Source: VRUE01 sp963819755 (GTDB lineage: Bacteria > Actinomycetota > Thermoleophilia > Solirubrobacterales > 70-9). From it: a DNA stretch of 64,000 nt. A program made the translations under genes and the position numbers. Location of the stretch: the NCBI GenBank assembly GCA_963819755.1, contig CAWFXB010000001.1, forward strand, positions 806,001 through 870,000. The letters run 5' to 3'. Below are positions 1 through 9,285 of the stretch, piece after piece (within the stretch, counting starts at the first letter, position 1; the number at the start of each line of letters is the position of its first letter). The notes beneath the pieces are model-generated. The model made no database searches. It worked only from the letters and a program-made list of their open reading frames with translations, and was not told the DNA's origin.

Positions 1-423
1 CGCCCCGCGCAACTGCTCCCGGTAGAGCTCGGTGAGCCCGTAGACGGCTCCGTCGAGCAGCTCCGGCGCGCCGTGCTCGCCGTACCAGCGCTCATAGGTC
101 GGCAGGTCGCGCAGCCGGAAGTCGGCCGAGAGGTCGACAACCAGCGCCCCGAGGCCACGCAGGGCGGCAACGGTCGGCGCAGAGGCGCCGTGCGGGTAGG
201 CGACGATCGCCGCATCGACGTCCTCCAACGTGTCGAGGTCGAGCTCGGTCAGCTCCAGCGGCACCCGGTAGCGCGGGTAGAGCCGGTCCAGCCGGGCCCC
301 GGCATCGCTGCGCGAGGTGACGCCGACCAGCTCCAAGCGCGGGTGGCGCCAGACGATCTGCGCGGCAAGGGCGCCGGTGAAGCCCGACGCTCCGGCGACG
401 AGGACTCTCGCTTTCTCACTCAC
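1..423 (-). CDS. argC: N-acetyl-gamma-glutamyl-phosphate reductase, N-terminal part
   Basis: Only the first 141 codons are in the window; the gene continues past base 1. ArgC reduces N-acetylglutamyl phosphate to the semialdehyde in cytoplasmic arginine synthesis. The N-terminus has the Rossmann glycine pattern GASGFTGA at about residues 11-18, followed by SRSDAGARL and by the DLSADFRL stretch typical of the family. The GTG start at 423 overlaps the end of pheT by 8 bases, so the two are probably translationally coupled. No later start preserves the dinucleotide-binding loop. The catalytic Cys lies beyond the window. Confidence 0.9.
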   Translation of the reverse strand, partial: MSEKARVLVAGASGFTGALAAQIVWRHPRLELVGVTSRSDAGARLDRLYPRYRVPLELTELDLDTLEDVDAAIVAYPHGASAPTVAALRGLGALVVDLSADFRLRDLPTYERWYGEHGAPELLDGAVYGLTELYREQLRGA

Positions 424-2909
424 GTAGCGACCCTCCAATCTCACTCAGCTCGGCGGCGATCGACTCGCGTTTGGCGGCGACCTCCTCGTCGGTAAGAGTG
501 CGGTCCCCAGCGCGGAACTCGAGTCGTAGGGCGAGGCTCTTGCGCCCCTCCCCCAGCTGCTCTCCTTCATATAGGTCGAAGACCTCGGCGGCCCGCAACA
601 GCTCGCCACCCCCAGCGAGAACCGCGCCGCGGACCCGCGCCGCCTGGCACGTCGTCGGGCACGACGACGGCAAGATCCTGTAGCACGGCCGGAAAGGCGG
701 TCACGTCCTCGAAGGCCTCCTCGCCGGTGGATGCGGCAGCGACCAAGATCGACAGAGCGACTTCAAAGCCAACCGCGGAGTCGAGGTCCCAGTGGCGGCA
801 GACGAGCGGGTGCAGCTCGCCGATCCAGCCCCCGTCCGCCCCATCGACGAGCACCGTCGCGCTGCTACCCGGATGCAGGAAGGGCTCGTCGCTGGGCTCG
901 AAGGCGAGCGCCACACCGAGCCGAGCCGCAAGGCCCTCCAGCACTCCCTTGAGCGCGAAGAAGTCCGCCGCCTCTCCCCCGCCCCGCCAGGAGCGCGGCG
1001 TCAGCGGTCCCGCCACAAGGCAACCGAGTCGCTGCGGCTCGACGAACGGCGCCCCCCGCTCCCCGGCGAACTCCCCACCCAAGGGGCCGATGGGACGATT
1101 TCCCACCATATAGGCGTGTTTTCGGCCCGTCGGCGGCGAGGTTAGGTAGATGCGGCCGGACTCGAAGAGGGCCGCTTGCTCTACGTCGCGTGCGAGGTTG
1201 CGCCGGGCGGCGTTCAGCAGCGAGCCGAGCAGGTTCGTCCGCATCGTCGATTGATCCTCGGAGAGCGGGTTGGAGATCGTTATGCCCTCAGCCCGCGGGT
1301 CACCGGCGGGGATCCGCAGCCGCTCCGCCTCGCCCGGGTCGGTGAAGCTCCAGCCGGCGATCTCGTCGAAGCCGAGGTCGCGCAGCGCGTCCTCGGCGCG
1401 ACGCCGCAACCGCTGGTCGCGGCGCAGGCCACCCGCCTGTCCGGAAGAGGCCGGCAGGGTCGAGGGCAGGTGCTGGTCGATGCCGTGCACACGCGCGACC
1501 TCCTCGATCAGGTCCGCCTCGCGGGTGACGTCGTAGTGGCGGTCGGGCGGCACGACGACTTCGAGATCCGCTCCGTCCACCTCGACCGCGAAGCCGAGCC
1601 GCTCCAGATAGGCGACCTGGTCGGCCTGCTCGATCCGCATCCCGAGCAGCCCCTCGACCCGCTCGCCCCGCAGGCGGATCTGCTGGCCGGCCGGAGTCTC
1701 CGCGGCCACGTCGATCGTCCCGGGCACCAGCTTCGCCCCGCAGAGCTCGACCATCAGCCGCGAGGCGATCCGCTGCGCCCGCATGCAGAGCTCCGGATGC
1801 AGCTGTTTCTCGAAGCGCGAGGAGGCCTCCGAACGCAGGCCGAGCAGGCGCGACGTACGCAGGATGTTGGTCCCGTTCCAGTTGGCGACCTCGAGCAGGA
1901 CACGAGAGGTGTCGTCGGAGACCTCGGAGACCTGGCCGCCCATGATCCCGGCGACGCCCGAAGGGCCGCGACTGTCGCAGACCAGCACCGTCTCGGCGTC
2001 GAAGCTCCGCTCGACGTCGTCGAGCGTCGTCATCTTCTCGCCGCCGACGGCCGCGCGGACGGTCAGCGCCCCGTCGGGAACCTTGTCCAGGTCGAAGGCG
2101 TGCAGCGGCTGCGCGGTCAGCAGCATCACGTAGTTGGTGATGTCGACGACGTTGTTGATCGAGCGCTGGCCGGTGGCGCTCAAGCGCGCCTGCAGCCAGG
2201 CCGGCGAGGGCCCGACCTTGACCTCGGTGAAGACCCGCGCGGTGAACCGTGGGCAGAGCTCCGGGACCTCGACCGTCACCGATGCGTAATCGCCCACCTC
2301 ACCCTCGCCGGCGGCCGGCGCCTCCTCCTCCCAGGGCTCGGCGGCAAGCGGCGCGGCGCTGATCGCGTGCACCTCGCGCGCCACCCCGTAGACGCCGAGG
2401 CAGTCGGGCCGGTTGGGCGTCACCTCGAGCTCCAGCACCGACTCGGCAACCGGCAGCACCTCGCCCAACGGCGTTCCGGGAGCGGCCCCATCATCGAGAA
2501 CGAGGATGCCCGCCGACTCCTCGGCGACCTCCAGCTCGGCGGCGGAGAGGATCATCCCGTGCGACTCGATTCCGCGCAGCTTCGCCTTGCCGAGCTTCGC
2601 GCCACCGGGCATCGTCGCCCCCGGCAGTGCCACGGGCACGGTCTGCCCCGCCGCCACGTTGGGGGCGCCGCAGACGATCGTGCGCGGCTCGCCGTCGCCG
2701 GTGTCCACCGTGCAGACGCTGAGCCGGTCCGCGTCCGGGTGCTTCTCGCGCTCCAGCACCTTTCCGATCACGAAGCCCTCGGCCGCGGGCGGCCCGACGA
2801 CGCCGACCCGCTCGACCTCAGTGCCGGTCATCGCCAGGCGCTCGGCGAGGGCGCCGGCATCGATGCCGGGATCGCAGTACTCACGCAACCACGAGAACGG
2901 GACTCTCAT
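416..2909 (-). CDS. pheT: Phenylalanyl-tRNA synthetase beta subunit, with an apparent frameshift near the 3' end
   Basis: PheT forms the alpha2-beta2 PheRS that charges tRNA-Phe. The N-terminus (MRVPFSWLREYC), the tRNA-binding EMAP-like domain, the B3/B4 editing region and the B5 domain are all recognisable. Near base 646 the reading frame breaks. Upstream sequence ends in LQDLAVVVPDDVP. The expected C-terminal anticodon-binding domain (ARVRGAVLAGGGELLRAAE through EFRAGDRTLTDEE) continues in another frame to a TGA at 416. Removing one base in the CCAGGCGGCG stretch restores a full-length protein. PheT is essential, so a single-base insertion error in the assembly is more likely than a true mutation. 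It overlaps pheS by 4 bases (ATGA). Confidence 0.9.
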
Positions 2910-3964
2910 AGGAATTGCTCCAGCATCCGCACGTCGTTGTCGAAGAAGCGGCGCAGATCCGGGACGCCGTGCCGCAGCATCGCGATCCGCTCGACCCCCA
3001 TGCCGAAGGCGAAGCCCTGGACTCTGTCGGGGTCGTAGCCGTTCTCGGCGACGAAGCCGAGCACGTTGGGGTCGACCATGCCGGCGCCGAGGATCTCGAT
3101 CCAGCCCTGTCCCTTGCAGAGGTTGCAGCGCTCACCGCCGGCCAGCGTCCCGGTCCCCCCGCAGCGGAAGCAGGAGACGTCGACCTCGACGCTGGGCTCG
3201 GTGAAGGGGAAGAAGTGCGGCCGCATGCGGATCTCCCGCTCCTCGCCGAAGATCGCCCGCAGCAGCTCCTCCAGCGTGCCCTTCAGGTCGGCGAGCGTGA
3301 TCCCCTCGCCGATCGCCAGGCCCTCGACCTGGTGGAACATCGGCGTGTGGGTCGCGTCGGAATCGCGACGATAGACCTTGCCCGGCATGATCAGGAAGAC
3401 CGGCGGGGCCTGCGTCTCCATCGAACGGATCTGCACCGGCGAGGTATGGGTGCGCAGCAGCACCTCGGGGTGGGACTGGACGTAGAAGGTGTCCTGGAGC
3501 ATCCGCGCCGGGTGTCCGGGTGGGTGGTTGAGGGCGGTGAAGTTGTAGTAGTCGTGCTCGATCTCGGGCCCCTCGACCACCCGGTAGCCCAGTCCGGTCA
3601 TCACGTCCTCGATCTGCCGCGTCGTGCGGGTGATCAGGTGGAGATGGCCGGCTGGATGCGCCGGCGTGCCAGGCAGCGTCACGTCGACCCGATCGCCGAC
3701 CAGGCGCGCGTCCATCTCGGCCGCGTCGAGCTCCCCCGCGCGCCTCTCGAGCAGCTCCTCGAGGGCCTTGCGGGCCCGATTCGCCGCGGCTCCGACCGCG
3801 CCCCGTTCCTCCGCGGGCAGCTCGGCGATCCCGCGCAGGATCGTCGTCAGCTCGGCTTTGCGGCCCAGGTGGCGGACCCGCAGCTCCTCGAGCTCGGCGG
3901 TGCCGCCCGCGGCCGCGATCGCCGCCGTCGCCTCAGCCTCGATCTTCTCGATCCGCTCAAGCAT
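2906..3964 (-). CDS. pheS: Phenylalanyl-tRNA synthetase alpha subunit
   Basis: This is the catalytic alpha subunit of PheRS, 352 residues, normal length. An N-terminal coiled-coil-like region (about 1-90) is followed by the class II core. Visible signatures are the motif 2 stretch PGKVYRRDSDATHTPMFHQ, the loop FPFTEPSVEVDV, a CxxC-type pair (CFRCGG and CNLCKG) and the motif 3 region FGMGVERIAMLRHG. The stop overlaps the pheT start, and the ATG at 3964 lies 8 bases inside the upstream methyltransferase gene, so the cluster reads as one operon of methyltransferase, pheS, pheT and argC. Confidence 0.95.
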   Translation of the reverse strand: MLERIEKIEAEATAAIAAAGGTAELEELRVRHLGRKAELTTILRGIAELPAEERGAVGAAANRARKALEELLERRAGELDAAEMDARLVGDRVDVTLPGTPAHPAGHLHLITRTTRQIEDVMTGLGYRVVEGPEIEHDYYNFTALNHPPGHPARMLQDTFYVQSHPEVLLRTHTSPVQIRSMETQAPPVFLIMPGKVYRRDSDATHTPMFHQVEGLAIGEGITLADLKGTLEELLRAIFGEEREIRMRPHFFPFTEPSVEVDVSCFRCGGTGTLAGGERCNLCKGQGWIEILGAGMVDPNVLGFVAENGYDPDRVQGFAFGMGVERIAMLRHGVPDLRRFFDNDVRMLEQFL

Positions 3965-4676
3965 CCTCGGCCGCCTCCTGCATGGCGGGCGACGATAGCC
4001 GCTCGCACGCGATCGCCGCCGCAGCGGCGACGTTGAGCGACTCGGCGGCGCCGGGGCGCAGTGGAATCGTCACCCGCAGGTCGCATTCATCAAGCACCTC
4101 GGGAGGCAGCCCCTCGCGCTCGGCGCCGAGGCAGATCGTCGCGACGTCGCCCAGAGCACCAAGTCCTTCGCCACCGTGCGCCACCAGAGCCGCCCGTGCC
4201 CGCGGCGCCGTCTCGATCCCCGCCCGCAGCAGCGGCTGAGCGAAGACCGAGCCCATACTTGCCCGCACCGCCTTCGGGCCGAACGGATCGGCACAGTCGG
4301 GGCCGAACACGACCGTGCCCCCGGCAAGGGCATGCGCAGTACGGACGATCGCGCCGACGTTGCCCGGGTCAGCTACCCCGTGCAGGTAGACGCAGGGCGA
4401 GCTCGCCTCGCTCGCCCAGGCCTGGGGCCAGACGGCGATCGCCCGGGTTCCCGAGCCGAGCGCCGACACCTCGGCCAGCAGCTCCGGCTCGACCTCTTCG
4501 CCGCCCAGATCGCTGCCGGCGGCACTGAGCAGGAAGCGTGGCTCGACGCCGGCGGCAAGGCCCGCCTCGACCAAGTCCTCGCCCTCGGTCGCGAAAAGGC
4601 CCTCGCGCTCACGGTGCTTGCGCTCGCGCAGCTTGCGGACCAGTTTCAGCTTCTCGTTTTGGGGGCTGGAAATCAT
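3957..4676 (-). CDS. SpoU/TrmH-family RNA 2'-O-methyltransferase
   Basis: The 239-residue protein fits SPOUT-fold enzymes that methylate ribose 2'-OH in tRNA or rRNA using SAM. The N-terminus (about 1-100) has the substrate-binding pattern RKLRERKHREREGLFATEG. The SpoU core follows, with the three family motifs: DPGNVGAIVRTAHA, the LGAEREGLP stretch that forms the knot, and IPLRPGAAESLNVAAAAAI. An ATG at 4676 was chosen because it begins MISSPQNEKLKLVRKL, the usual family N-terminus; longer upstream reading would run back through the rplT terminator. It lies directly upstream of pheS, an arrangement common in bacteria. The substrate cannot be told from sequence. Confidence 0.88.
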   Translation of the reverse strand: MISSPQNEKLKLVRKLRERKHREREGLFATEGEDLVEAGLAAGVEPRFLLSAAGSDLGGEEVEPELLAEVSALGSGTRAIAVWPQAWASEASSPCVYLHGVADPGNVGAIVRTAHALAGGTVVFGPDCADPFGPKAVRASMGSVFAQPLLRAGIETAPRARAALVAHGGEGLGALGDVATICLGAEREGLPPEVLDECDLRVTIPLRPGAAESLNVAAAAAIACERLSSPAMQEAAEDA

Positions 4677-4735
4677 CTCTGTCAGTTCGGGTCGGTCGAA
4701 TCTTCTCCTGGACGTCCAGTGCGGGTCTCGGAAAT

Positions 4736-4760
4736 AAAAAACGGGCCGTGAAGACGGCCC
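4736..4760 (-). terminator. Intrinsic terminator after rplT
   Basis: On the minus strand a 7 bp stem GGGCCGT/ACGGCCC with a 4-base loop is followed by a T-run with further Ts. It sits 30 bases after the rplT stop and upstream of the methyltransferase-pheST operon, so it should separate the two transcription units. Confidence 0.85.
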
Positions 4761-4789
4761 GCCCGGGAAGTGGAAAGTGTGGGTTGCGG

Positions 4790-5149
4790 CTAGGCGGCCG
4801 CACCCTCCCGGGCTAGCTCCACAAATCGGCGGAAGGCCTCGCGGTCGGATACCGCGATCTCGGCCAGCATCTTGCGGTTGACCTCGACGCCGGACTCGCT
4901 GAGCCCGTGCATCAGCTGCGAGTAGCTCATGCCCTCGAGCCGGGCGGCGGCGTTGATCCGCGTGATCCAGAGCCGCCGGAACTCGCGCTTGCGGTTGCGC
5001 CGGTCCCGGTAGGCGTACATCCCCGAGCGCTGCACCTGCTCTTTGGCGAAACGGTAGGAGGAATGCTTGCGACCGAAATAGCCCTTGGCTTCCTTCAGCA
5101 CCTTGCGCCGCTTCTTGCGCGCGTGGACGGAGCGCTTGACCCGGCTCAC
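4790..5149 (-). CDS. rplT: 50S ribosomal protein L20
   Basis: The 119-residue basic protein binds 23S rRNA early in large-subunit assembly. It shows the L20 hallmarks: a basic N-terminus with HARKKRRKVLKEAKGYFGRK, then YAYRDRRNRKREFRRLWI and a C-terminal AEIAVSDREAF. The GTG start at 5149 overlaps the rpmI stop by 4 bases (GTGA), giving the standard L35-L20 coupling. A strong terminator follows. Confidence 0.97.
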   Translation of the reverse strand: MSRVKRSVHARKKRRKVLKEAKGYFGRKHSSYRFAKEQVQRSGMYAYRDRRNRKREFRRLWITRINAAARLEGMSYSQLMHGLSESGVEVNRKMLAEIAVSDREAFRRFVELAREGAAA

Positions 5150-5346
5150 TTGCCGCCTCCAAGCAGGGTCCGCACGCGCTTTTCGTCGGCCTTGGCGATC
5201 ACGACCGGCCGCCCCATCTGCCGCTTGCGCTTCGCCGACTTTTTCTCGAGGATGTGGCTCGAGTAGGCGCGCCGCCCACGCAGCTTGCCCTTGGCGGTCT
5301 TGCGAAAGCGCTTCTTGGCGCCCGAGTGGGTTTTCATCTTCGGCAT
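5146..5346 (-). CDS. rpmI: 50S ribosomal protein L35
   Basis: This 66-residue protein begins MPKMKTHSGAKKRFRKTAKG, the diagnostic L35 N-terminus. It precedes and overlaps rplT. In most bacteria infC lies immediately upstream; here infC is more than 1 kb away, separated by the divergent wecB gene. rpmI-rplT must therefore have a promoter in or near the 73 bp gap shared with wecB. Confidence 0.97.
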   Translation of the reverse strand: MPKMKTHSGAKKRFRKTAKGKLRGRRAYSSHILEKKSAKRKRQMGRPVVIAKADEKRVRTLLGGGK

Positions 5347-5419
5347 CGGGACGGGTATTGAAGCAGACCGGCGGCTGCCCCTGCCGGTGCGGTGACCGGC
5401 GCAGGTACGCTGGCGCCCG

Positions 5420-6487
5420 ATGCGGATCGTCTATGTGATCGGGACCCGCCCCAACTTCGTCAAGACGGCGCCGGTGATCGCGGCGCTGCGCAAGCGCCTG
5501 CCCGAGGGTCGCCACACGATCGTCCACACCGGCCAGCACTACGACAGGACGATGTCGGAGGTGTTCTTCGAGGAGCTCGGCGTGCCCGCGCCGGACCACA
5601 TGCTCGAGGTCGGGTCGGGAAGCCACGCCCAGCAGACCGCGCGCACGATGGAGCGACTGGAGCCGGTCCTGGAAGCGGAGCGACCGGACCTGGTGATGGT
5701 CCCCGGCGACGTCAACTCGACCCTCGCCGCGGCACTGACCGCGGTCAAGATGCAGATCCCCGTCGCCCACATCGAGTCGGGCCTGCGCAGCTTCGACCGC
5801 ACGATGCCCGAGGAGATCAACCGGATCGTCGCCGACGAGTTCGCCTCCTACCTCTTCCTGCACAGCGACGAGGCGACCCGGAACCTGCGTGCCGAGGGCA
5901 TCGCCGAGGAGCGCATGCACTTCGTCGGCAACACGATGATCGACACCCTGGTGGCGCTCGAAGACCGCTTCCGAGCCGCCGGCACCGCGGCAAAGCTGGG
6001 GGTCGAGCCGGGCGGGTACGCGCTCGTCACCCTGCACCGCCCCGCCCTGGTCGACGGCGAGCTGCTCCCGGAGACGGTGCGCCGCCTGGCCGAGCTGGCG
6101 CGTGAGATGCCGGTCGTCTTCCCGGTCCACCCGCGCACGCGCAAGAAGATGGAGGCGATCGAGTCCGAGCATCCTGGGCTGCTGCTCTCCGAGCCGCTCG
6201 GCTACGTCGACTTCCTCTCGCTGATCGCCGGCGCAGGTGCCGTCCTCACCGACTCGGGCGGGATCCAGGAGGAGACGACCTACCTCGGCATCCCCTGCTT
6301 CACCCTGCGCGACAACACCGAGCGCCCGGTGACGATCCGCGCCGGCACCAACACCCTGCTCGGCCTAGACCCCGCGGCGATCGCCACGATCCCAGCTTCT
6401 CTCGCGAAGCGCCCAGCAGCGCCATCCGAGCCACCGCCCCTCTGGGACGGCCACGCAGCAGAGCGAATCGCCGACGTACTGGCTTGA
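5420..6487 (+). CDS. wecB: UDP-N-acetylglucosamine 2-epimerase (non-hydrolysing)
   Basis: The enzyme interconverts UDP-GlcNAc and UDP-ManNAc in the cytoplasm, supplying ManNAc for surface polymers. At 355 residues it has the usual length. Family motifs include the N-terminal IGTRPNFVKTAPVI, HTGQHYD, VPGDVNSTLAAALTA, HIESGLRSFDR with MPEEINR, and the sugar-nucleotide site LTDSGGIQEE near residue 275. It is convergent with infC (1 base between the stops) and divergent from rpmI, and so interrupts the normal infC-rpmI-rplT order. No other polysaccharide genes are adjacent. Confidence 0.93.
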   Translation: MRIVYVIGTRPNFVKTAPVIAALRKRLPEGRHTIVHTGQHYDRTMSEVFFEELGVPAPDHMLEVGSGSHAQQTARTMERLEPVLEAERPDLVMVPGDVNSTLAAALTAVKMQIPVAHIESGLRSFDRTMPEEINRIVADEFASYLFLHSDEATRNLRAEGIAEERMHFVGNTMIDTLVALEDRFRAAGTAAKLGVEPGGYALVTLHRPALVDGELLPETVRRLAELAREMPVVFPVHPRTRKKMEAIESEHPGLLLSEPLGYVDFLSLIAGAGAVLTDSGGIQEETTYLGIPCFTLRDNTERPVTIRAGTNTLLGLDPAAIATIPASLAKRPAAPSEPPPLWDGHAAERIADVLA

Positions 6488-6488
6488 G

Positions 6489-7136
6489 CTAAGTGGAATC
6501 CCCGTCGGGAGAGTCCCCCGACTGATCGTCGTCGGCCGGCGCATCCTCTCCATCGACCGGCGGATCGTCCTGTTTGGCCTGCGCCTCAACCTCTTTGCTG
6601 GGCGCCAGCATCATGCTCATGTTGCGCCCTTCCTGCAGCGGCGCGGACTCGATCACGGCGAGCCCGTCGAGGTCCTCGAAGAGGCGCTGCAGCAGATTCC
6701 TGCCCCGCTCCGGATGCGCCTGCTCGCGGCCGCGGAACATGATCGTGATCTTGACTTTGTTGCGCTGACGCAGGAAGCGCTCGACGTGACCCTTCTTGGT
6801 CTCGTAGTCGTGGACGGCGATCTTCGGCCGCAGCTTGATCTCGCGCACGTTGACCTGGGTCTGGTGCTTGCGGGCGGCCTTCTGCTTCTGCTCCTGCTCG
6901 TATTTGTACTTCGAGTAGTCGAGCAGGCGGGTGACCGGCGGCTTCGAGCCAGGAGCAACCTCGACCAGGTCGAGGTCGGCGTCCTGCGCGCGTTTCATCG
7001 CCTCGGCGATCTCGACGATTCCGAGCTGCTCCCCGTCGGCCCCGATCAGGCGCACTTTGGGCACGCGGATCCGCTCGTTGATGCGCGTCGTGTCGCGCTC
7101 GGGCGGCCGGCGATCGAACCTGCGCGGAACAGGCAC
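6489..7136 (-). CDS. infC: Translation initiation factor IF-3
   Basis: IF-3 binds the 30S subunit and checks start codon-anticodon pairing. The N-domain carries RINERIRVPKVRLIGADGEQ; the linker region DYSKYKYEQEQKQK and the C-domain KIAVHDYETKKGH with FRGREQAHPERG are all present. The 215-residue length includes an acidic tail (DDPPVDGEDAPADDDQ) longer than in Escherichia coli, as seen in many actinobacteria. The start is GTG at 7136; a non-ATG start is usual for infC. It is separated from rpmI-rplT by wecB on the other strand. Confidence 0.96.
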   Translation of the reverse strand: MPVPRRFDRRPPERDTTRINERIRVPKVRLIGADGEQLGIVEIAEAMKRAQDADLDLVEVAPGSKPPVTRLLDYSKYKYEQEQKQKAARKHQTQVNVREIKLRPKIAVHDYETKKGHVERFLRQRNKVKITIMFRGREQAHPERGRNLLQRLFEDLDGLAVIESAPLQEGRNMSMMLAPSKEVEAQAKQDDPPVDGEDAPADDDQSGDSPDGDST

Positions 7137-7276
7137 TAGTGAGAGGTGAGGTGGAGCTTCAAGAGGACGAGGGATGCGGAGGCTGCCACGGGACGCTCAG
7201 CGGCGCGGTGTGTTTGGCATGCCTGCGAACAAGTGCCCGCAGTATAGAGACAGAGCCGAAACACGGTCGCGGCGGC

Positions 7277-9220
7277 TCATGTGGCCTGCTCGGCGCGGTG
7301 GACGAGGTCGGCAAAATCGACCAGCTTCATCGCCCCCAGCTCGCCCTCGGCATGGGAGCGCACCGCCACCTCGCCGGTCTCCTCCTCGCGATCGCCGACG
7401 ACGAGCATGTAGGGGTTGCGGGCGATTTCGGCGTCGCGAACCTTCTTGCCGATCGACTCCGAGCGGCGGTCGACCTCGACCCTGACCCCGAGCTCGCGCA
7501 GCTGCGCGGCGGTCTTGTCGCCGAACTCGACGTGGCGGTCTGAGATCGGCAGCACTGTCGCCTGCACCGGCGCCAGCCAGACCGGGAAGCGCCCCCCGTA
7601 ATGCTCGATCAGGATCCCGGCGAAGCGCTCCATCGAGCCGAGCAGGGCGCGGTGGATCATCACCGGCCGCCGTGGGTCGTCGTTCTGATCGGTGTAGTGG
7701 AGGTCGAAGCGCTCCGGCATGAAGAAGTCGACCTGGCAGGTGCCGCACTGCCAGGAGCGGCCCAGCGCGTCGGTGATGTGGAAGTCGATCTTCGGGCCGT
7801 AGAAGGCGCCGTCGCCGGGGTTCAGCGTGTACTCACGCCCCTGACTGTCCAGGGCGTCGCGCAGCGCCTCTTCCGCCTGCCCCCACTGCTCCTCGGTCCC
7901 GATCGACTTCTCGGGCCGGGTCGAGAGCTCGATGTGCACGTCCTCGAAGCCGAAGCGCGCGTAGAGCTCGTCGATCGCCTCGCAGATGCCGGTCACCTCG
8001 TCGACGATCTGCTCCGGCGTGCAGTAGATGTGGGCGTCGTCCTGGGTGAAGGAGCGGACCCGCAGCAACCCGTGCAGCACGCCCTCGCGCTCGGCGCGGG
8101 AGACCTGGCCGAACTCGGCGATCCGCAGCGGCAGCTCGCGGTAGGAGTGTCGCTCGGAGTCGAAGACGAGGCAGGCGCCGGGGCAGTTCATCGGCCGGAT
8201 CGCGTACTGGCGCTCCTTGGACTCGGTGAAGTACATGTTCTCCTGGTAGTTGTCCCAGTGGCCGGAGCGATGCCACAGCTCGACGTCCATCAGGTGGGGC
8301 GTCTTGATCTCGGTGTACTCGCGCTTGCGCAGCTGTTTTTGCACCTCGGCCTCGATCAGGCGCAGCAGGACCGTGCCGTGGGCGAGCCAGAAGGGCATGC
8401 CGGGCGCCTCCTTGCGCAGCATGAAGAGGCCGAGCTGGGGACCGAGGCGGCGATGGTCGCGCGCCTTCGCCTCCTCGATCCGCTCGAGGTGGAGATCGAG
8501 GTCCTTCTTCGAGAAGAAGGCGGTGCCGTAGATGCGGGTCAGCATCGAGCGGCTCTCGTCGCCGCGCCAGTAGGCACCGGCCAGGGAGTTGAGCTTGATC
8601 GCCTTGATCCGGCCGGTGCCGGGGCCGTGGGGGCCGCGGCAGAGGTCCTCGAAGGGGCCGTTGCGATAGAGCGAGACGGTCTCGACCCCTTCGTCGCGGA
8701 CGAGGTCTTCGATCAGCTCGACCTTGTAGCCCTGATCCTGGGCGTGGAAGATCTCGATCGCCTCGGCCGGCGGGACGTCGCGGCGCTCGAACCGCTCGTC
8801 GGCGTCGATGTGCGCCTGCATCGCCTTCTCGATCCGCTCCAGGTCGTCCTCGTTGACCTTGGCGTCCGGGGGGAACTCGAAGTCGTAGTAGAAGCCCTGT
8901 TCGATCGGCGGCCCGATCGTCACCTTCGTCCCCGGGTAGAGCTCCATCACCGCCTCGGCCATCACGTGGGCGGCATCGTGGCGGATCAGCTCCAGCGCCT
9001 CCGGGTCGCGGTCGGTGAGGATCGCGATCTCGGCCCCGTCGGGAAGCGGCGCGGTGAGATCGCGCAGCTCGCCGTCGACGCGAATGGCCAGAGCGGCCTT
9101 GGCCAGGCCCGGTCCGATCGCCGCCGCGGCATCGGCGCCGGTGGCCCCGTCGGGCAGCTCCAGCGGCTTGCCGTCGGGCAGCTTTGCGGTGATCTTGGTC
9201 GCGGCCTCCATCGCCCCCAT
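7277..9220 (-). CDS. thrS: Threonyl-tRNA synthetase
   Basis: The class II synthetase charges tRNA-Thr. Order of domains: TGS-like N-terminus (LPDGKPLELPDGATG), the editing domain with the HDAAHVMAEAV zinc/editing motif, the catalytic core with PMNCPGACLVF (Cys zinc ligand), RVRSFTQDDAHI, and the anticodon-binding C-domain. Motif 3 appears as MIHRALLGSMERF. About 647 residues, normal. Two ATGs lie close together (9220 and 9211); the longer open frame to 9286 lacks family similarity. No T-box leader was seen upstream. infC follows 140 bases downstream. Confidence 0.95.
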   Translation of the reverse strand: MGAMEAATKITAKLPDGKPLELPDGATGADAAAAIGPGLAKAALAIRVDGELRDLTAPLPDGAEIAILTDRDPEALELIRHDAAHVMAEAVMELYPGTKVTIGPPIEQGFYYDFEFPPDAKVNEDDLERIEKAMQAHIDADERFERRDVPPAEAIEIFHAQDQGYKVELIEDLVRDEGVETVSLYRNGPFEDLCRGPHGPGTGRIKAIKLNSLAGAYWRGDESRSMLTRIYGTAFFSKKDLDLHLERIEEAKARDHRRLGPQLGLFMLRKEAPGMPFWLAHGTVLLRLIEAEVQKQLRKREYTEIKTPHLMDVELWHRSGHWDNYQENMYFTESKERQYAIRPMNCPGACLVFDSERHSYRELPLRIAEFGQVSRAEREGVLHGLLRVRSFTQDDAHIYCTPEQIVDEVTGICEAIDELYARFGFEDVHIELSTRPEKSIGTEEQWGQAEEALRDALDSQGREYTLNPGDGAFYGPKIDFHITDALGRSWQCGTCQVDFFMPERFDLHYTDQNDDPRRPVMIHRALLGSMERFAGILIEHYGGRFPVWLAPVQATVLPISDRHVEFGDKTAAQLRELGVRVEVDRRSESIGKKVRDAEIARNPYMLVVGDREEETGEVAVRSHAEGELGAMKLVDFADLVHRAEQAT

Positions 9221-9285
9221 GCTACGCGGCGGGTCCACATCGTTCAGTGGAGCATTGGAACCCCTATAAGGGACACAAGAGTCCA

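Noticed and set aside
1176..3038. Long plus-strand open frame opposite pheT (and a similar one opposite thrS at 7601-9373)
   Set aside because: Composition is Arg/Gly/Leu-rich with no family motif, as expected for the antisense of GC-rich genes; the minus-strand genes are certain.
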